A DNA stretch of 64,000 nt from Aeromicrobium sp. PE09-221. GTDB taxonomy: Bacteria > Actinomycetota > Actinomycetes > Propionibacteriales > Nocardioidaceae. Location: positions 220,976-284,975 of the forward strand of contig NZ_MIJB01000009.1 in assembly GCF_002174305.1 (NCBI RefSeq). Reading direction: 5' to 3'. A program made the translations under genes and the position numbers. The notes beneath the pieces were generated by a model that was not told where the DNA came from, made no database searches, and worked only from the letters and a program-made list of their open reading frames with translations. Shown here in pieces: positions 1 through 8,544 of the stretch; position 1 is the first letter of the stretch; each line of letters begins with the position of its first letter.

Positions 1-210
1 CTGCAGACCTCGTCGGGCGACGGGGGAGGCGGCCTGGCCGGAGGCGGTGAGGCAGGAGCGACCGCGAGCCTGCTCGTCCCGAGTGGGGCCGCTGACGCCG
101 TGGTCGATGCCGCCGGCAATGATGTCCTCGGTCTCTCGCTGATCGAACGCGGACTCAGCCCCGAGGAGGACGCCGACCGGCTGGACACGCTCGGAGGTGA
201 CGACGAATGA
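1..210 (+). CDS. CpaB/RcpC-like Tad pilus assembly protein, C-terminal end (partial)
   Basis: An open frame runs from the first base of the window to a TGA at 208-210, giving the last 69 residues of a protein whose start lies upstream. The visible part has a Gly-rich stretch, then a hydrophobic beta-type segment (LLVPSGAADAVVDAAG) and an acidic tail ending GGDDE. CpaB/RcpC proteins carry an SAF domain and help secretin or pilus export, and in actinobacterial Tad loci this gene commonly sits just before tadZ, as here. The assignment rests mostly on position and on the residual SAF-like strand pattern; the family-defining N-terminus is outside the window. Confidence 0.6.
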   Translation: MQTSSGDGGGGLAGGGEAGATASLLVPSGAADAVVDAAGNDVLGLSLIERGLSPEEDADRLDTLGGDDE

Positions 211-244
211 GCGAGCGCAGCGAGCGAACGATGAGGGCCTTCTC

Positions 245-274
245 ATGGCGCCATCGGCCTAGTGTGCGTTTTTT
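245..274 (+). promoter_or_regulatory. Palindrome plus T-run in the cpaB-tadZ gap
   Basis: The 79-nt gap between the CpaB stop and the tadZ ATG holds a perfect 10-bp palindrome ATGGCGCCAT (245-254) and six consecutive T at 269-274. Upstream, at 209-228, is a GCGAGCGCAGCGAGCG motif directly after the stop codon. The palindrome and T-run could form a weak intra-operon terminator or processing site. This is inference; no clear -10 box for tadZ was seen. Confidence 0.3.
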
Positions 275-289
275 CCAGGCGGTGACGGC

Positions 290-1069
290 ATGAGCATCGT
301 CACGCTCGTCTCGGCCAAGGGATCACCCGGTGTGACGACGCTGGCGTTGTCCCTGGCCCAGGCGTGGGAAGGCGCGGCGATCGTCGCCGACCTCGATCCT
401 GTGGGCGGCGATATCGCGTTGCTCGCCCGCACACCCGAAGGCCGCGCACTCGATGACTCGATCGGTCTCGTCTCCCTCGGCGCCGCCCTGCGCCGTGGCA
501 CCGATCTCGACCTGGGGGAGCATCTGGTGCCGACCTCGATGGGCGTCGATGTGCTGCTCGGAGCTGAAGGTCCGGCACAGGCGCAGAGTCTCGGTCCGGC
601 CTGGCCGCACCTCCACACACCCCTGCAGCGTTTCGAGGGCACGGTCATCGCCGATGGCGGACGATTCACCGCCGGCTCGCCGGTGGCCAGCGTCCTGGCC
701 AATTCGGCTGCCAACGTCTTCGTCGCCCGGGCTGACGTGCCGGGGATCGCCCACATGCGCGAGCGACTCGTGCGGATGCAGCGCTCGGCGGGGATCGACG
801 AGGGGCCGCGAGCACCGACCGGCGTGGTGCTCGTGGGCGACGCCCGAGACCGGCACGGCGAGGAGGACGTCGGCCGGTTGCTCGACTCCGAAGGCGTCCG
901 CGCCACCGTGCTCGGCACGGTGGCCGATGAGCCCAAGTCGGTTGCGATGATCGCGCAGGGACTGTCGCGCCGACTCGCGCGCACCGAGTACTTCCGTTCG
1001 GTGCGGGCTGTAGCCGGGCGCCTGCTCGAGCTGACCGGCGACCGGGCCCAGCAATTGCAGGAGGCGTGA
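290..1069 (+). CDS. tadZ: TadZ/CpaE-like MinD-family ATPase
   Basis: A 259-residue soluble protein with a deviant Walker A loop KGSPGVTT at residues 10-17, followed by the Asp-rich strand IVADLDPVGGDIALL. This is the pattern of the MinD/ParA superfamily. In Tad systems the TadZ/CpaE member marks the pole or assembly site and recruits the secretion ATPase. It is one of the short actinobacterial forms without an obvious receiver domain. It sits between CpaB and the TadA ATPase, and its stop codon overlaps the next start (ATGA at 1066-1069). Function is inferred from family and locus; confidence is high that it belongs to the pilus operon. Confidence 0.85.
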   Translation: MSIVTLVSAKGSPGVTTLALSLAQAWEGAAIVADLDPVGGDIALLARTPEGRALDDSIGLVSLGAALRRGTDLDLGEHLVPTSMGVDVLLGAEGPAQAQSLGPAWPHLHTPLQRFEGTVIADGGRFTAGSPVASVLANSAANVFVARADVPGIAHMRERLVRMQRSAGIDEGPRAPTGVVLVGDARDRHGEEDVGRLLDSEGVRATVLGTVADEPKSVAMIAQGLSRRLARTEYFRSVRAVAGRLLELTGDRAQQLQEA

Positions 1070-2376
1070 TGGACCAGCAGCTTCTGCGTCGTCTCCGCGA
1101 GGAGGTCGCCGACGCGCTGTCGAAGCAGCGCCGCGAGGACGCCGCCTCCGGTCTCCCTCCCATGAGCAGCGAGGACGAACGCCAGTTCGCGCGGGCCCTC
1201 ATCTCGCGGGTGCTCGAGGCCCATGCGCGCGCCGAGATCGCCGCCGGCCGATCTCCGATGTCATCGGCCGACGAAGCAGAGCTGGCCGACGGCATCCATG
1301 CCGCGCTGTACGGCGTGGGCCGCCTGCAGCCGCTGCTCGATGACCCCGAGGTCGAGAACATCGACATCAACGGCTACGACAATGTCTTCGTCGGCTACGC
1401 CAACGGGGACGAGCGCCGGATGCCTCCGGTGGCGGACAGCGATGACGAGCTGATCGAGCTGGTGCAGGTGCTCGGCGCCTATTCGGGCCTGACGAGCCGC
1501 CCCTTCGACACCGCCAATCCGCAGCTCGACCTGCGGCTCCCCGACGGCAGCCGCCTATCGGCCGTCATGGGCGTGACCCAACGGCCGGCGCTCTCGATCC
1601 GCCGCGCGCGGATCGGGCGGGCGAGCCTGGACATGCTGGTCGAGAACGGCACCATGACCCCGCATCTGGCGTCCTTCCTCTCCGCCGCGGTGGCAGCGCG
1701 GAAGAACATCATGATCGCCGGTGCCACCAATGCCGGTAAGACGACCCTCCTACGGGCCCTCGCCAATGAGATCCCCGCCCAGGAGCGCCTCATCACGGTC
1801 GAGCGGGCGCTGGAGCTGGGCCTCGGCGAGTTCGCGGACCTCCATCCGAATGTGGTGGCCTTCGAGGAGCGTCTGCCCAACTCCGAGGGGCTCGGTGCCA
1901 TCGGCATGGCGGAACTGGTGCGCCGTTCGCTGCGCATGAACCCCAGCCGGGTCATCGTCGGTGAGGTGCTCGGCGATGAGATCGTGACGATGCTCAATGC
2001 GATGAGCCAGGGCAATGACGGTTCGCTCTCCACAATCCATGCGAATTCCTCGCTCGAGGTCTTCAACCGCATCTGCACCTATGCGATCCAGTCCGCGGAG
2101 CGGCTTCCCGCCGACGCCACGATGATGTTGATCGCGGGAGCGATCGACTTCGTGATCTTCGTCGAGCGTCGCAATGAGTACGCGACCGGCGGAGGACTGC
2201 GACGCCTGATCACCTCGGTGCGCGAGGTCAACGGTGTCGACGGCCGGGTATTGTCGAGCGAGGTCTTCGCCGAAGGGCCCGATGGGCTCGCGGTGCCGGC
2301 CGCCGCCGTCAGCTGTGTCGACGAACTGGAGCTCCACGGCTACCGTCCTGCCTACTACGAGGAGCAGACGCTGTGA
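1069..2376 (+). CDS. tadA: TadA/CpaF secretion ATPase
   Basis: A 435-residue VirB11/CpaF-type hexameric ATPase that powers Flp pilus assembly. It shows the Walker A motif GATNAGKT at about residues 218-225, the aspartate/histidine box region (RSLRMNPSRVIVGEVLGDE, ending near residue 303), and the STIHANSS motif near 321-328, all typical of T2/T4 secretion ATPases. The ATG at 1069 is preferred over the in-frame GTG at 1066 because AGGAGG at 1059-1064 lies 4 nt from the ATG but only 1 nt from the GTG. It overlaps tadZ by one base and tadB by four, so translation is probably coupled. Confidence 0.93.
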   Translation: MDQQLLRRLREEVADALSKQRREDAASGLPPMSSEDERQFARALISRVLEAHARAEIAAGRSPMSSADEAELADGIHAALYGVGRLQPLLDDPEVENIDINGYDNVFVGYANGDERRMPPVADSDDELIELVQVLGAYSGLTSRPFDTANPQLDLRLPDGSRLSAVMGVTQRPALSIRRARIGRASLDMLVENGTMTPHLASFLSAAVAARKNIMIAGATNAGKTTLLRALANEIPAQERLITVERALELGLGEFADLHPNVVAFEERLPNSEGLGAIGMAELVRRSLRMNPSRVIVGEVLGDEIVTMLNAMSQGNDGSLSTIHANSSLEVFNRICTYAIQSAERLPADATMMLIAGAIDFVIFVERRNEYATGGGLRRLITSVREVNGVDGRVLSSEVFAEGPDGLAVPAAAVSCVDELELHGYRPAYYEEQTL

Positions 2377-3242
2377 GCTGGCTCCCGGTCCAGCTGCTGG
2401 CGATCATCGTGCTCGGTGCGGTGATCGGCCTCGGCGGGCTGCTCGTCTGGTGGGGCCTGCAGGAACACGACGAACGACGGGTGGTCAAGGCGCCGTCCTC
2501 GCTCGGGCCGCGGCTCAAGGCCCTCGGCACGCGCGGGCCGATCGCGATCGGCGCGGGTCTGCTCGCCCTGGTGCTGACCCGCTGGCCGGTGATGGCCGTT
2601 GCCGTCGGCCTGCTGGCCTTCTTCGCGCCGCTGCTGTTCGGCGGGCTGCGGGCCGAGCGCCGGGCGATCGCCCGGCTGGAGGGACTCGCCGGCTGGACCG
2701 AGTCGTTGCGCGACACCATCGCGGGTGCCGTCGGCCTCGAACAGGCGATCCCCGCCACCGCCTACGCCGCCGCACCATCCATCGCCCCGCAGCTGCGGAC
2801 CCTCTCGGACCGGCTGCGCGTCCGCACACCCCTGCCGGTCGCCCTGCAGGAGTTCGCCGACGACCTCGACGATCCCAGCGCCGACATCATCGTGGCGGCC
2901 CTGATGCTCAACTCGCGGCTGCGCGGCCCGGGTCTGCGCGAGGTGCTGACCTCGCTCGCGGCATCGGCTCGCGAGGAACTGGAGATGCGTCGCCGCATCA
3001 CCTCGGGACGTGCCTCCACCCGCCGCAGCGTGCAGATCGTCGTCGGTGTCTCGGTCGCCTTCGTGCTCGGACTCGCGGTCTTCAACCGCACCTATGTCGA
3101 GCCCTACTCCACTCCCATCGGCCAGCTGGTGCTGGCGGTGGTGGTCGGGCTCTTCGCGATCGGCTTCGCCTGGATGCGCCGGCTCTCGGACTTCCAGCTG
3201 CCGGATCGCTTCCTGCTCGGCAAGGCGGGAGCCGGCCGATGA
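2373..3242 (+). CDS. tadB: TadB-like inner-membrane platform protein
   Basis: A 289-residue type II secretion F-domain protein. Hydrophobic segments lie at about residues 8-28, in the 50-85 block, and near the C-terminus (225-245 and 252-272). Between them is a cytoplasmic helical region with the F-domain pattern (GWTESLRDTIAGAVGLEQAI). TadB and TadC form the inner-membrane platform that TadA acts on. The GTG start overlaps the tadA stop as GTGA. Its stop overlaps tadC as ATGA. Confidence 0.88.
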   Translation: MSWLPVQLLAIIVLGAVIGLGGLLVWWGLQEHDERRVVKAPSSLGPRLKALGTRGPIAIGAGLLALVLTRWPVMAVAVGLLAFFAPLLFGGLRAERRAIARLEGLAGWTESLRDTIAGAVGLEQAIPATAYAAAPSIAPQLRTLSDRLRVRTPLPVALQEFADDLDDPSADIIVAALMLNSRLRGPGLREVLTSLAASAREELEMRRRITSGRASTRRSVQIVVGVSVAFVLGLAVFNRTYVEPYSTPIGQLVLAVVVGLFAIGFAWMRRLSDFQLPDRFLLGKAGAGR

Positions 3243-4147
3243 CCCTCATCCTGCTCTCCGGCGCGCTCGTCGGTCTCGGTGTGCTGCTGCTCGTCAGCCG
3301 CCGGCCGGCCTTCTCCACCTCGGCCGCCGTCCAGCTGGCCCGCCTGGACGCCGACCGCAACCGCTCGCGTCGCGACGCGGTCGCCGACAGGCTCGCCGAC
3401 CGCCAGTCCGAGCGCGCCCGGCGCATCGGTGTGCGGATCAACGCGTGGATGGCTACCCGGGGTTACGAGCTGCCCAAGGGGATGCGCGCGGACCTCGCGG
3501 TCACCGGCCGCACGCTGGAGACCCACCTCGGTATGACGGTCCTGGCGGGCGTCGCGGGCATCTTCGCCCCGGCAGTAGCGCTCTCACCGGTGATCCTCCT
3601 CGGTGGCATGGACCTCTCTATCCCGCTGTGGGGTGCGCTCTTCGGCTTCGTGCTGGGTGTGGTGGTCAACCAGCTCCAACTGTCGTCCACGGCGAAAGAA
3701 CGACGCCAGGACTTCCGGCACGTCCTCAGCTCCTTCCTCGACCTCGTCTCGATGAGCCTCGCGGGCGGCCGAGGCGTGCCCGAGGCGCTGAAGGGAGCCT
3801 CCGAGCTCAGCGACAGCTGGGCGATGGTGCTCATCCGCGACACCATGGGACGCGCCCGATTACAGGGCATGACCCCGTGGGCCGCGCTCGGAGACCTGGG
3901 CGATGAGCTCGGTGTCGAAGAGCTCCGCGACCTCGCCGCGGCTCTCGCCCTGGTTGCCGAGGACGGCGCCAAGGTGCGCGAGTCGCTCACCGCCCGGGCG
4001 GCCTCGATGCGCCAGCGCGAGCTCGCCGATGCCGAGAGCCAGGCCTCGGCCAAGTCCCAGTCCATGCTCGTGGCACAGCTGCTGCTGTGCGCGGGCTTCC
4101 TCGTCTTCCTGATATACCCCGCGCTCGCGGGCATTCTCGGGCTGTAA
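3239..4147 (+). CDS. tadC: TadC-like inner-membrane platform protein
   Basis: A 302-residue T2SSF-domain protein, the partner of TadB. It has an N-terminal membrane helix (TLILLSGALVGLGVLLLV), a middle hydrophobic pair (about 100-150), the conserved cytoplasmic F-domain core (FRHVLSSFLDLVSMSLAGG), and a C-terminal membrane helix ending YPALAGILGL. The ATG at 3239 overlaps the tadB stop by four bases; this start is preferred because upstream in-frame codons only read through tadB out of frame. It is followed by a short gap with a strong RBS for the pilin gene. Confidence 0.88.
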   Translation: MTLILLSGALVGLGVLLLVSRRPAFSTSAAVQLARLDADRNRSRRDAVADRLADRQSERARRIGVRINAWMATRGYELPKGMRADLAVTGRTLETHLGMTVLAGVAGIFAPAVALSPVILLGGMDLSIPLWGALFGFVLGVVVNQLQLSSTAKERRQDFRHVLSSFLDLVSMSLAGGRGVPEALKGASELSDSWAMVLIRDTMGRARLQGMTPWAALGDLGDELGVEELRDLAAALALVAEDGAKVRESLTARAASMRQRELADAESQASAKSQSMLVAQLLLCAGFLVFLIYPALAGILGL

Positions 4148-4165
4148 CCCCCTCAAGGAGAGATC

Positions 4166-4378
4166 ATGATTCAGCATCGGATCGTTCTACAGTTTCTCGT
4201 CACACTTCTCGGACTGCACTATGAGCGAGCCCGTTCGAAGGAACGCGGGGCCTCCGCGGTGGAATGGGTGATCATCGCCGCCATTGTTGTCGGACTTGTG
4301 GGCATCATCGCCGGTATCCTCGTGCCTATCATCCGCGGTAAGGCGCAGGAGGTCGGTAACGAGATCGAGGGCTCCTGA
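4166..4378 (+). CDS. flp: Flp-type major pilin
   Basis: A 70-residue protein with a charged leader followed by ERGASAVEWVIIAAIVVG. This is the Flp/class IVb prepilin pattern: a Gly followed a few residues later by Glu, then a long hydrophobic helix. Cleavage by a TadV/CpaA-type prepilin peptidase would occur just after the Gly of ERG, leaving a short mature pilin. In most Flp pilins the Glu is followed by Tyr; here it is Trp. AAGGAGAG lies 6 nt before the ATG, the strongest RBS of the operon, as expected for the most abundant product. No prepilin peptidase gene is present in the window. Confidence 0.85.
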   Translation: MIQHRIVLQFLVTLLGLHYERARSKERGASAVEWVIIAAIVVGLVGIIAGILVPIIRGKAQEVGNEIEGS

Positions 4379-4382
4379 TCTC

Positions 4383-4781
4383 GTGATCAAGCAGCGGCGA
4401 CGAGAGGACGAACGGGGGGTCAGCGCGATCGAGCTGGTCCTCTACATGCCGCTGCTCATGCTCGTGATCGTGCTGGCCGTCCAGTTCTCCCTCGTGTACC
4501 TCGCGCAGTCCGCGGCCTCCTCGGCAGCCCGCGAGGCCGCTCGGGTGGCTCGCGTGACCGGTGACCCCGACCAGGGGATACAACGCGGCAATGAGTTCGC
4601 CGCCGACCTCGGTGGTGGCACCCTGCGCGATATCGAGGTGACGGTCGAGATCGTCGACGGCACCAGCATGCGCGCGACCGTCACCGGCCGCGCCAACCAG
4701 CTGCTGCCCTATGAGATCGCCCCCCGGGTCTCCGAATCCTCCGAGGGCCGGATCGAGCAGTTCGAACAGGACACCCCATGA
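4383..4781 (+). CDS. TadE-like pseudopilin
   Basis: A 132-residue protein starting at GTG, five bases after the pilin stop. The N-terminus is basic/acidic (QRRREDERG), followed by VSAIELVLYMPLLMLVIVLA, the TadE-type prepilin signal with Glu at +5 of the processing site. The remainder is a small periplasmic domain with an AASSAAREAARVARV helix. TadE/F pseudopilins are minor components needed for pilus biogenesis. The stop overlaps the next ATG (ATGA at 4778-4781). Confidence 0.85.
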   Translation: MIKQRRREDERGVSAIELVLYMPLLMLVIVLAVQFSLVYLAQSAASSAAREAARVARVTGDPDQGIQRGNEFAADLGGGTLRDIEVTVEIVDGTSMRATVTGRANQLLPYEIAPRVSESSEGRIEQFEQDTP

Positions 4782-5176
4782 GTCGGCACGAAAGGGGCTC
4801 GATGTCGGTCGAGGTGGTACTGGCCATCCCGATACTCGTCATGCTGATGCTGCTCGTTGTCGCCGGTGGACGTTACGTCTCCGTCAAGGCCGATATCGAG
4901 TCCGCCGCCCGTGACGCCGCCCGCGCGGCCTCCTTCGAACGCGATGCCTCCTCGGCTCGGGCAGCCGCCATCTCCGCGGCCGAACGTGCCGATAACAATC
5001 TCTCGCGCTGCGAGCTCGAGCGCTTCGGCGGCAGCTTCGTCGCCGGGGGACAGGTCGACATCACCATCTCGTGTCTGGTCAGCAATACCGGTCTGGGCAT
5101 GATCGGGCTTTCGGGCGAACGCCGCTTCACCGGCCAGTCCAGTGCGCCGATCGATCAGTACAGGAGGACCGGATGA
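4778..5176 (+). CDS. TadE/TadF-like pseudopilin
   Basis: A 132-residue protein with the prepilin-type start MSRHERGSMSVEVVLAIPIL. Gly and Glu are in the usual positions and a membrane helix follows. Downstream is ADIESAARDAARAASFERDA, the amphipathic helix common in TadE-family proteins. Two cysteines (SRCELER and ISCLVSN) could form a disulfide outside the membrane. It is the second of three tandem pseudopilin genes that each overlap the next by four bases. Confidence 0.82.
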   Translation: MSRHERGSMSVEVVLAIPILVMLMLLVVAGGRYVSVKADIESAARDAARAASFERDASSARAAAISAAERADNNLSRCELERFGGSFVAGGQVDITISCLVSNTGLGMIGLSGERRFTGQSSAPIDQYRRTG

Positions 5177-5574
5177 GGGATGAGCGAGGGGCCGCCTCGG
5201 TCTTCGTGGTCGGCATGTCCGTCGTCCTGCTGTTGTGTGCCGGTCTGGCGATCGACGGCGGTGTCGGCATCAATACCCGGATGCGCGTGGCCGACGATGC
5301 CGAGCAGGCTGCCCGTGCTGGCGCGAATGCCGTCGACGTGGCTCGCCTGAGATCCTCCGGTGTTGTCTCGATCGACCCGGTACAGGCCCGCCAGGCGGCC
5401 GCAGGCTTCCTCGCAGGGCGTGGTTACAGCGCCGGCCAGTACAGCGTCTCCGTGGACGGCACGGAAGTCTCGGTTGACGTGCGAGACTCGACCGACACGA
5501 TCATCCTCTCGATCATCAACATCGACTCCTACCCGGTGAGCGCCGGAGCGACCGCCGTCGCCGCCATGAACTGA
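5173..5574 (+). CDS. TadG-like (short) Flp-associated membrane protein
   Basis: A 133-residue protein starting MRDERGAASVFVVGMSVVLL, with a single N-terminal membrane helix and then INTRMRVADDAEQAARAGAN, the helix typical of the TadG/TadE 'von Willebrand-less' pseudopilins. Start ATG 5173 overlaps the preceding stop; a longer in-frame extension from 5071 would overlap the upstream gene by about 100 nt and is rejected. Full TadG proteins carry a large vWA domain, which is absent, so this is a short actinobacterial type. Confidence 0.78.
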   Translation: MRDERGAASVFVVGMSVVLLLCAGLAIDGGVGINTRMRVADDAEQAARAGANAVDVARLRSSGVVSIDPVQARQAAAGFLAGRGYSAGQYSVSVDGTEVSVDVRDSTDTIILSIINIDSYPVSAGATAVAAMN

Positions 5575-8228
5575 TGGGTTACCCGATGGACGACAAGACG
5601 ACACACGACACCGCCCCCGACGCGTCACGATTCGAGCGACTCGTCGACGATCGGCCGGTCCACGAGCCGTCCCCGCGTGAGAAGGCCTTCTCGGCGGTCG
5701 GCCTGCTCGCACTCGTCATCGGGTTGCCGGTGCTCCTGCTCGTGCTGGGCGCCCCGCCGCCGATCCCCACGAGTGTGCCGTCGCTGGGTGATTTCGCCCG
5801 GCAGTTGGGCGTGGAAGACCTGATCACGGTGCTCGTCGCGGTGGTGTGGCTGGTCTGGCTGCTGTTCATCGTGTGCGTCGTGATGGAGATCATCGCGGCG
5901 CGGCGCGGAGGCCTCGCCTCACGCGTCCCCGGTGCCGGACCGTTGCAGCATCTGGCCCGCATCCTGGTCGGTGGCCTCCTGGTGACGGGTCTCGTCGCCG
6001 GTCCGGCCCAGGCGGCCACCGCCGTCGATACCGCTGCTCAACCGACGGTCGCCGCCAGCGTGATGGCCGAACAACAGCTCGACCTCGTCGAGGACGTGCC
6101 GGAGGCACCGGTGGCCTCGGCCGACGACAGCCTGGTCGGCAAGAAGGTCTACACCGTCCAGGCGCCCGTCAACGGATATCACGACAATCTCTGGGATATC
6201 GCGGAGCGGCATCTCGGGGACGGCTTCCGCTACAAGGAGATCTACGAGCTCAACAAGGATCGGCTGCAGCCCGACGGCGGCCGCCTGGAGCTCGCCCGGC
6301 TGATCCAGCCTGGGTGGGATTTCATCATGCCCGAGGACGCATCGGGGCTTGAACGGGTAGCCGCTCCCAGCGCCACACCAGCGACGGCGGATGTACAAGG
6401 GGCGGACCAGGCGTCGGCGACCGCCGCCGACGCTGCCGACTCCTCCACCGCCTGGTGGACCGGTGCCGGCCTGCTCGCCGCCGGGGTGCTCGGTGCTGTT
6501 GCGGTGGCGCGACGCTCCGGTATCGGGCGCCGTCCCGATGACGATGCACTCGACACGGAGGCGCTGCTGCGCGTCGCCGCGAGCCAGGCGAGATCGGCCC
6601 TGCTGGAGGCCGCCCTAGCCCAGCTTGCCCGGGCCGCGGAGAGCCAGGGAAGCACGCTGCCGTCCGTCTATTCGGTCACCGTCGATGACGAGAACGTCGA
6701 CCTGCGCCTCGCCCCGGCGATGCCGGAGGCGCTGCCCGGCTGGGAGGCGCATGAGGGCGGTGAGCGGTGGCGGTACGTGGCGGAGGACCGCCGCGAGCTC
6801 GAGCCCGGCACCAGCCCCTATCCGGCCCTCGTCTCGCTCGGTCTCGACGACCTGGGCCGTGACGTCCTCATCGACCTCGAAGCGGCGGGAGGCATCGTCT
6901 CCGTCGGAGGCGATGATGCCCTCGCGGCACAGGTCACCAATGCGATCGCGGTACAGGCCGCCACGTCGCCCTGGTCGGGGTCGATGGTGGTCGTCGGAGC
7001 TGGGCTGCCGGACGGCCTGCAGGCCCTCGATGACGAACGGGTGACGCTCACGGATGATCTCGCGTCGGTGGTCGACGAGGTCGCCCATGTGGTCGGTGCC
7101 GAGGGCGAGCCGCTCGTGGGCCGCACGTCCCGTCGGCCGCTCGGCTCCTCCTATCTCATCGCATCGTCGTATCCGCTCTCGGAGGATGTCGCCGCCACGA
7201 TGGGGCGCCTGACCGGTGGAGAGCGTCGCGCGGTCTCCATGGTGACCGTCGGGGACCATCCGGCAGCCCGTTGGCGCCTCAGCATCGACGAGAACGGCAC
7301 GTTGAGCGCGCCCCAGTTGGGCATCACCGTGAGTGCGCATCGCCTCTCCGAGCGGGAGGTCGCCGGGGTGCTGGAACTCGTGTCCGCCGCGCGGGAGACC
7401 GATCGCGGCCTGGGTGGCGATGACGACCGGCTGCCGGTCTCCGAGCCCCCGCGTCGGGTGGATGCCGCGGCCTGGGCTGCGGCGCAGCAACGCGTCATGC
7501 TCCTCGGTTCGGTCGAGGTGGCCGGTGCCGATGGGCCGACGGACGGACGCAGCGAGTTGCTTGCCGAGATCCTCGCGTACCTCGCCCTCCACCCGGGAGG
7601 AGTCCATCCCACGGTGCTGGCCGGGGCGGTCTGGCCGCGCGGGATATCCGCCGATGTGCGCGATGCCAATATCGAACGCGCGCGTCGCTGGCTGGGCACG
7701 GATGCGCAGGATGCCCCTCTGCTGGCCGAGGATGCCGACGGCCGTCTGCTGCTGGGTCCGGAGGTCGTGCTGGACTGGGATGCCTTCCGCACCCTGGTGC
7801 GCGACGCGCGTCGTGCCGCGAACGCGCGCGACGAGATCGATGGTCTGAAGCGTGCGCTCCATATCGTCCGAGGGGTTCCGCTGCGCCACGCTGGTCCCGG
7901 CACCTACGCCTGGGCGCACCGCGAGGGCACCGTGCACGAGATGACGGCGCTCATCGTCGACTCGGCGGAACGTCTGGTCGAGCTGCTCGGAGACGATGGC
8001 GACCCCGACGGTGCCATCGCAGCAGCCGAGGTCGGCTTGGGCCTGGTGCCCGCCCATCAGGGCTTGTGGCGCGATGTCATCCGCCAGCGACACGCGCGCG
8101 ACGGTGCCGGGGGAGTGGCAGCCGCGGTCGCGCGTCTCCGTGAAGCGCTGGGCGGCGAGCCGTTGGAGGCCCCCACCGAGGAGCTCATCGCCGAGCTGAA
8201 CCCGCGCCAGCACCTCGACCTCGCCTGA
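5574..8228 (+). CDS. Large membrane protein with LysM and C-terminal BTAD regulator domain
   Basis: An 884-residue protein. Membrane helices lie at about residues 42-62, 83-105 and 125-148. A LysM peptidoglycan-binding domain follows at about 192-252 (NLWDIAERHLGDGFRYKEIY). Another helix is near 296-312, then a long middle region. From about 638 there is a winged-helix and bacterial transcriptional activator (BTAD) module (LLAEILAYLALHPGG; RRAANARDEIDGLKRALHIV). Such LysM-BTAD proteins recur in actinobacterial Tad loci; a link between cell-wall contact and pilus expression is plausible but unproved. The ATG overlaps the preceding stop by one base, so it is the last gene of the pilus operon. 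Confidence 0.82.
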   Translation: MGYPMDDKTTHDTAPDASRFERLVDDRPVHEPSPREKAFSAVGLLALVIGLPVLLLVLGAPPPIPTSVPSLGDFARQLGVEDLITVLVAVVWLVWLLFIVCVVMEIIAARRGGLASRVPGAGPLQHLARILVGGLLVTGLVAGPAQAATAVDTAAQPTVAASVMAEQQLDLVEDVPEAPVASADDSLVGKKVYTVQAPVNGYHDNLWDIAERHLGDGFRYKEIYELNKDRLQPDGGRLELARLIQPGWDFIMPEDASGLERVAAPSATPATADVQGADQASATAADAADSSTAWWTGAGLLAAGVLGAVAVARRSGIGRRPDDDALDTEALLRVAASQARSALLEAALAQLARAAESQGSTLPSVYSVTVDDENVDLRLAPAMPEALPGWEAHEGGERWRYVAEDRRELEPGTSPYPALVSLGLDDLGRDVLIDLEAAGGIVSVGGDDALAAQVTNAIAVQAATSPWSGSMVVVGAGLPDGLQALDDERVTLTDDLASVVDEVAHVVGAEGEPLVGRTSRRPLGSSYLIASSYPLSEDVAATMGRLTGGERRAVSMVTVGDHPAARWRLSIDENGTLSAPQLGITVSAHRLSEREVAGVLELVSAARETDRGLGGDDDRLPVSEPPRRVDAAAWAAAQQRVMLLGSVEVAGADGPTDGRSELLAEILAYLALHPGGVHPTVLAGAVWPRGISADVRDANIERARRWLGTDAQDAPLLAEDADGRLLLGPEVVLDWDAFRTLVRDARRAANARDEIDGLKRALHIVRGVPLRHAGPGTYAWAHREGTVHEMTALIVDSAERLVELLGDDGDPDGAIAAAEVGLGLVPAHQGLWRDVIRQRHARDGAGGVAAAVARLREALGGEPLEAPTEELIAELNPRQHLDLA

Positions 8229-8411
8229 GTCGGGCTGAAGGCATCACTGACGATGATATGCTGTAGGACCCTCACGGTCGGACTTGACCTGCGGCGAGAT
8301 GTATCCGCAGTTCACTCGCTAAAGACGCGATCGGTCGGTTCCATTGAGAGAGTGCTTAGGGCGTTGCTTCATGGAAATGCAAGATTGCCTAGTCGGTCGA
8401 TAGCTAGGCGC

Positions 8412-8540
8412 ATGAGCGATATTTGACTATTGCGTGATGTCGGATGCGGTCAGGATCGTTCTCGAGCCTGACCGCATCCGACATCACGAAGACAGCTCTG
8501 AGTGACTGATTGAAAGATATCACCGGATGAGTGATATTTG
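8412..8540. repeat. Imperfect 14-bp direct repeats flanking the hairpin
   Basis: ATGAGCGATATTTG at 8412-8425 and ATGAGTGATATTTG at 8527-8540 match at 13 of 14 positions and bracket the perfect hairpin at 8433-8488. A palindrome bounded by short direct repeats looks like a small non-coding mobile or recombination-derived element. The repeats could also be remnants of a regulatory site. The origin is unknown. Confidence 0.5.
8433..8488. terminator. Perfect 22-bp inverted repeat, candidate bidirectional terminator
   Basis: Left arm 8433-8454 and right arm 8467-8488 are exact reverse complements (22 bp) around a 12-nt loop. It lies between two convergent genes, a usual place for a bidirectional terminator. 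There is no T-run on either side, so it would be a non-canonical (L-shaped) terminator; an insertion-element-like palindrome is the alternative. Confidence 0.55.
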
Positions 8541-8544
8541 GTGA

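Larger units (their letters stand above)
8229..8544. other. 316-nt gene-free gap with hairpin and direct repeats
   Basis: The gap separates the convergent BTAD gene and the secreted-protein gene. It holds a perfect 22-bp inverted repeat (8433-8488), flanking 14-bp direct repeats, and a small GCCTAG/CTAGGC inverted repeat (8387-8392 and 8404-8409). Its base composition is clearly richer in A+T than the neighbouring operons. No open frame longer than a few dozen codons with a convincing start was found. Confidence 0.6.

Noticed and set aside
6615..8213. A 532-codon minus-strand frame opposite the LysM-BTAD gene
   Set aside because: It is antisense to a gene with convincing LysM and BTAD domains and operon overlap.
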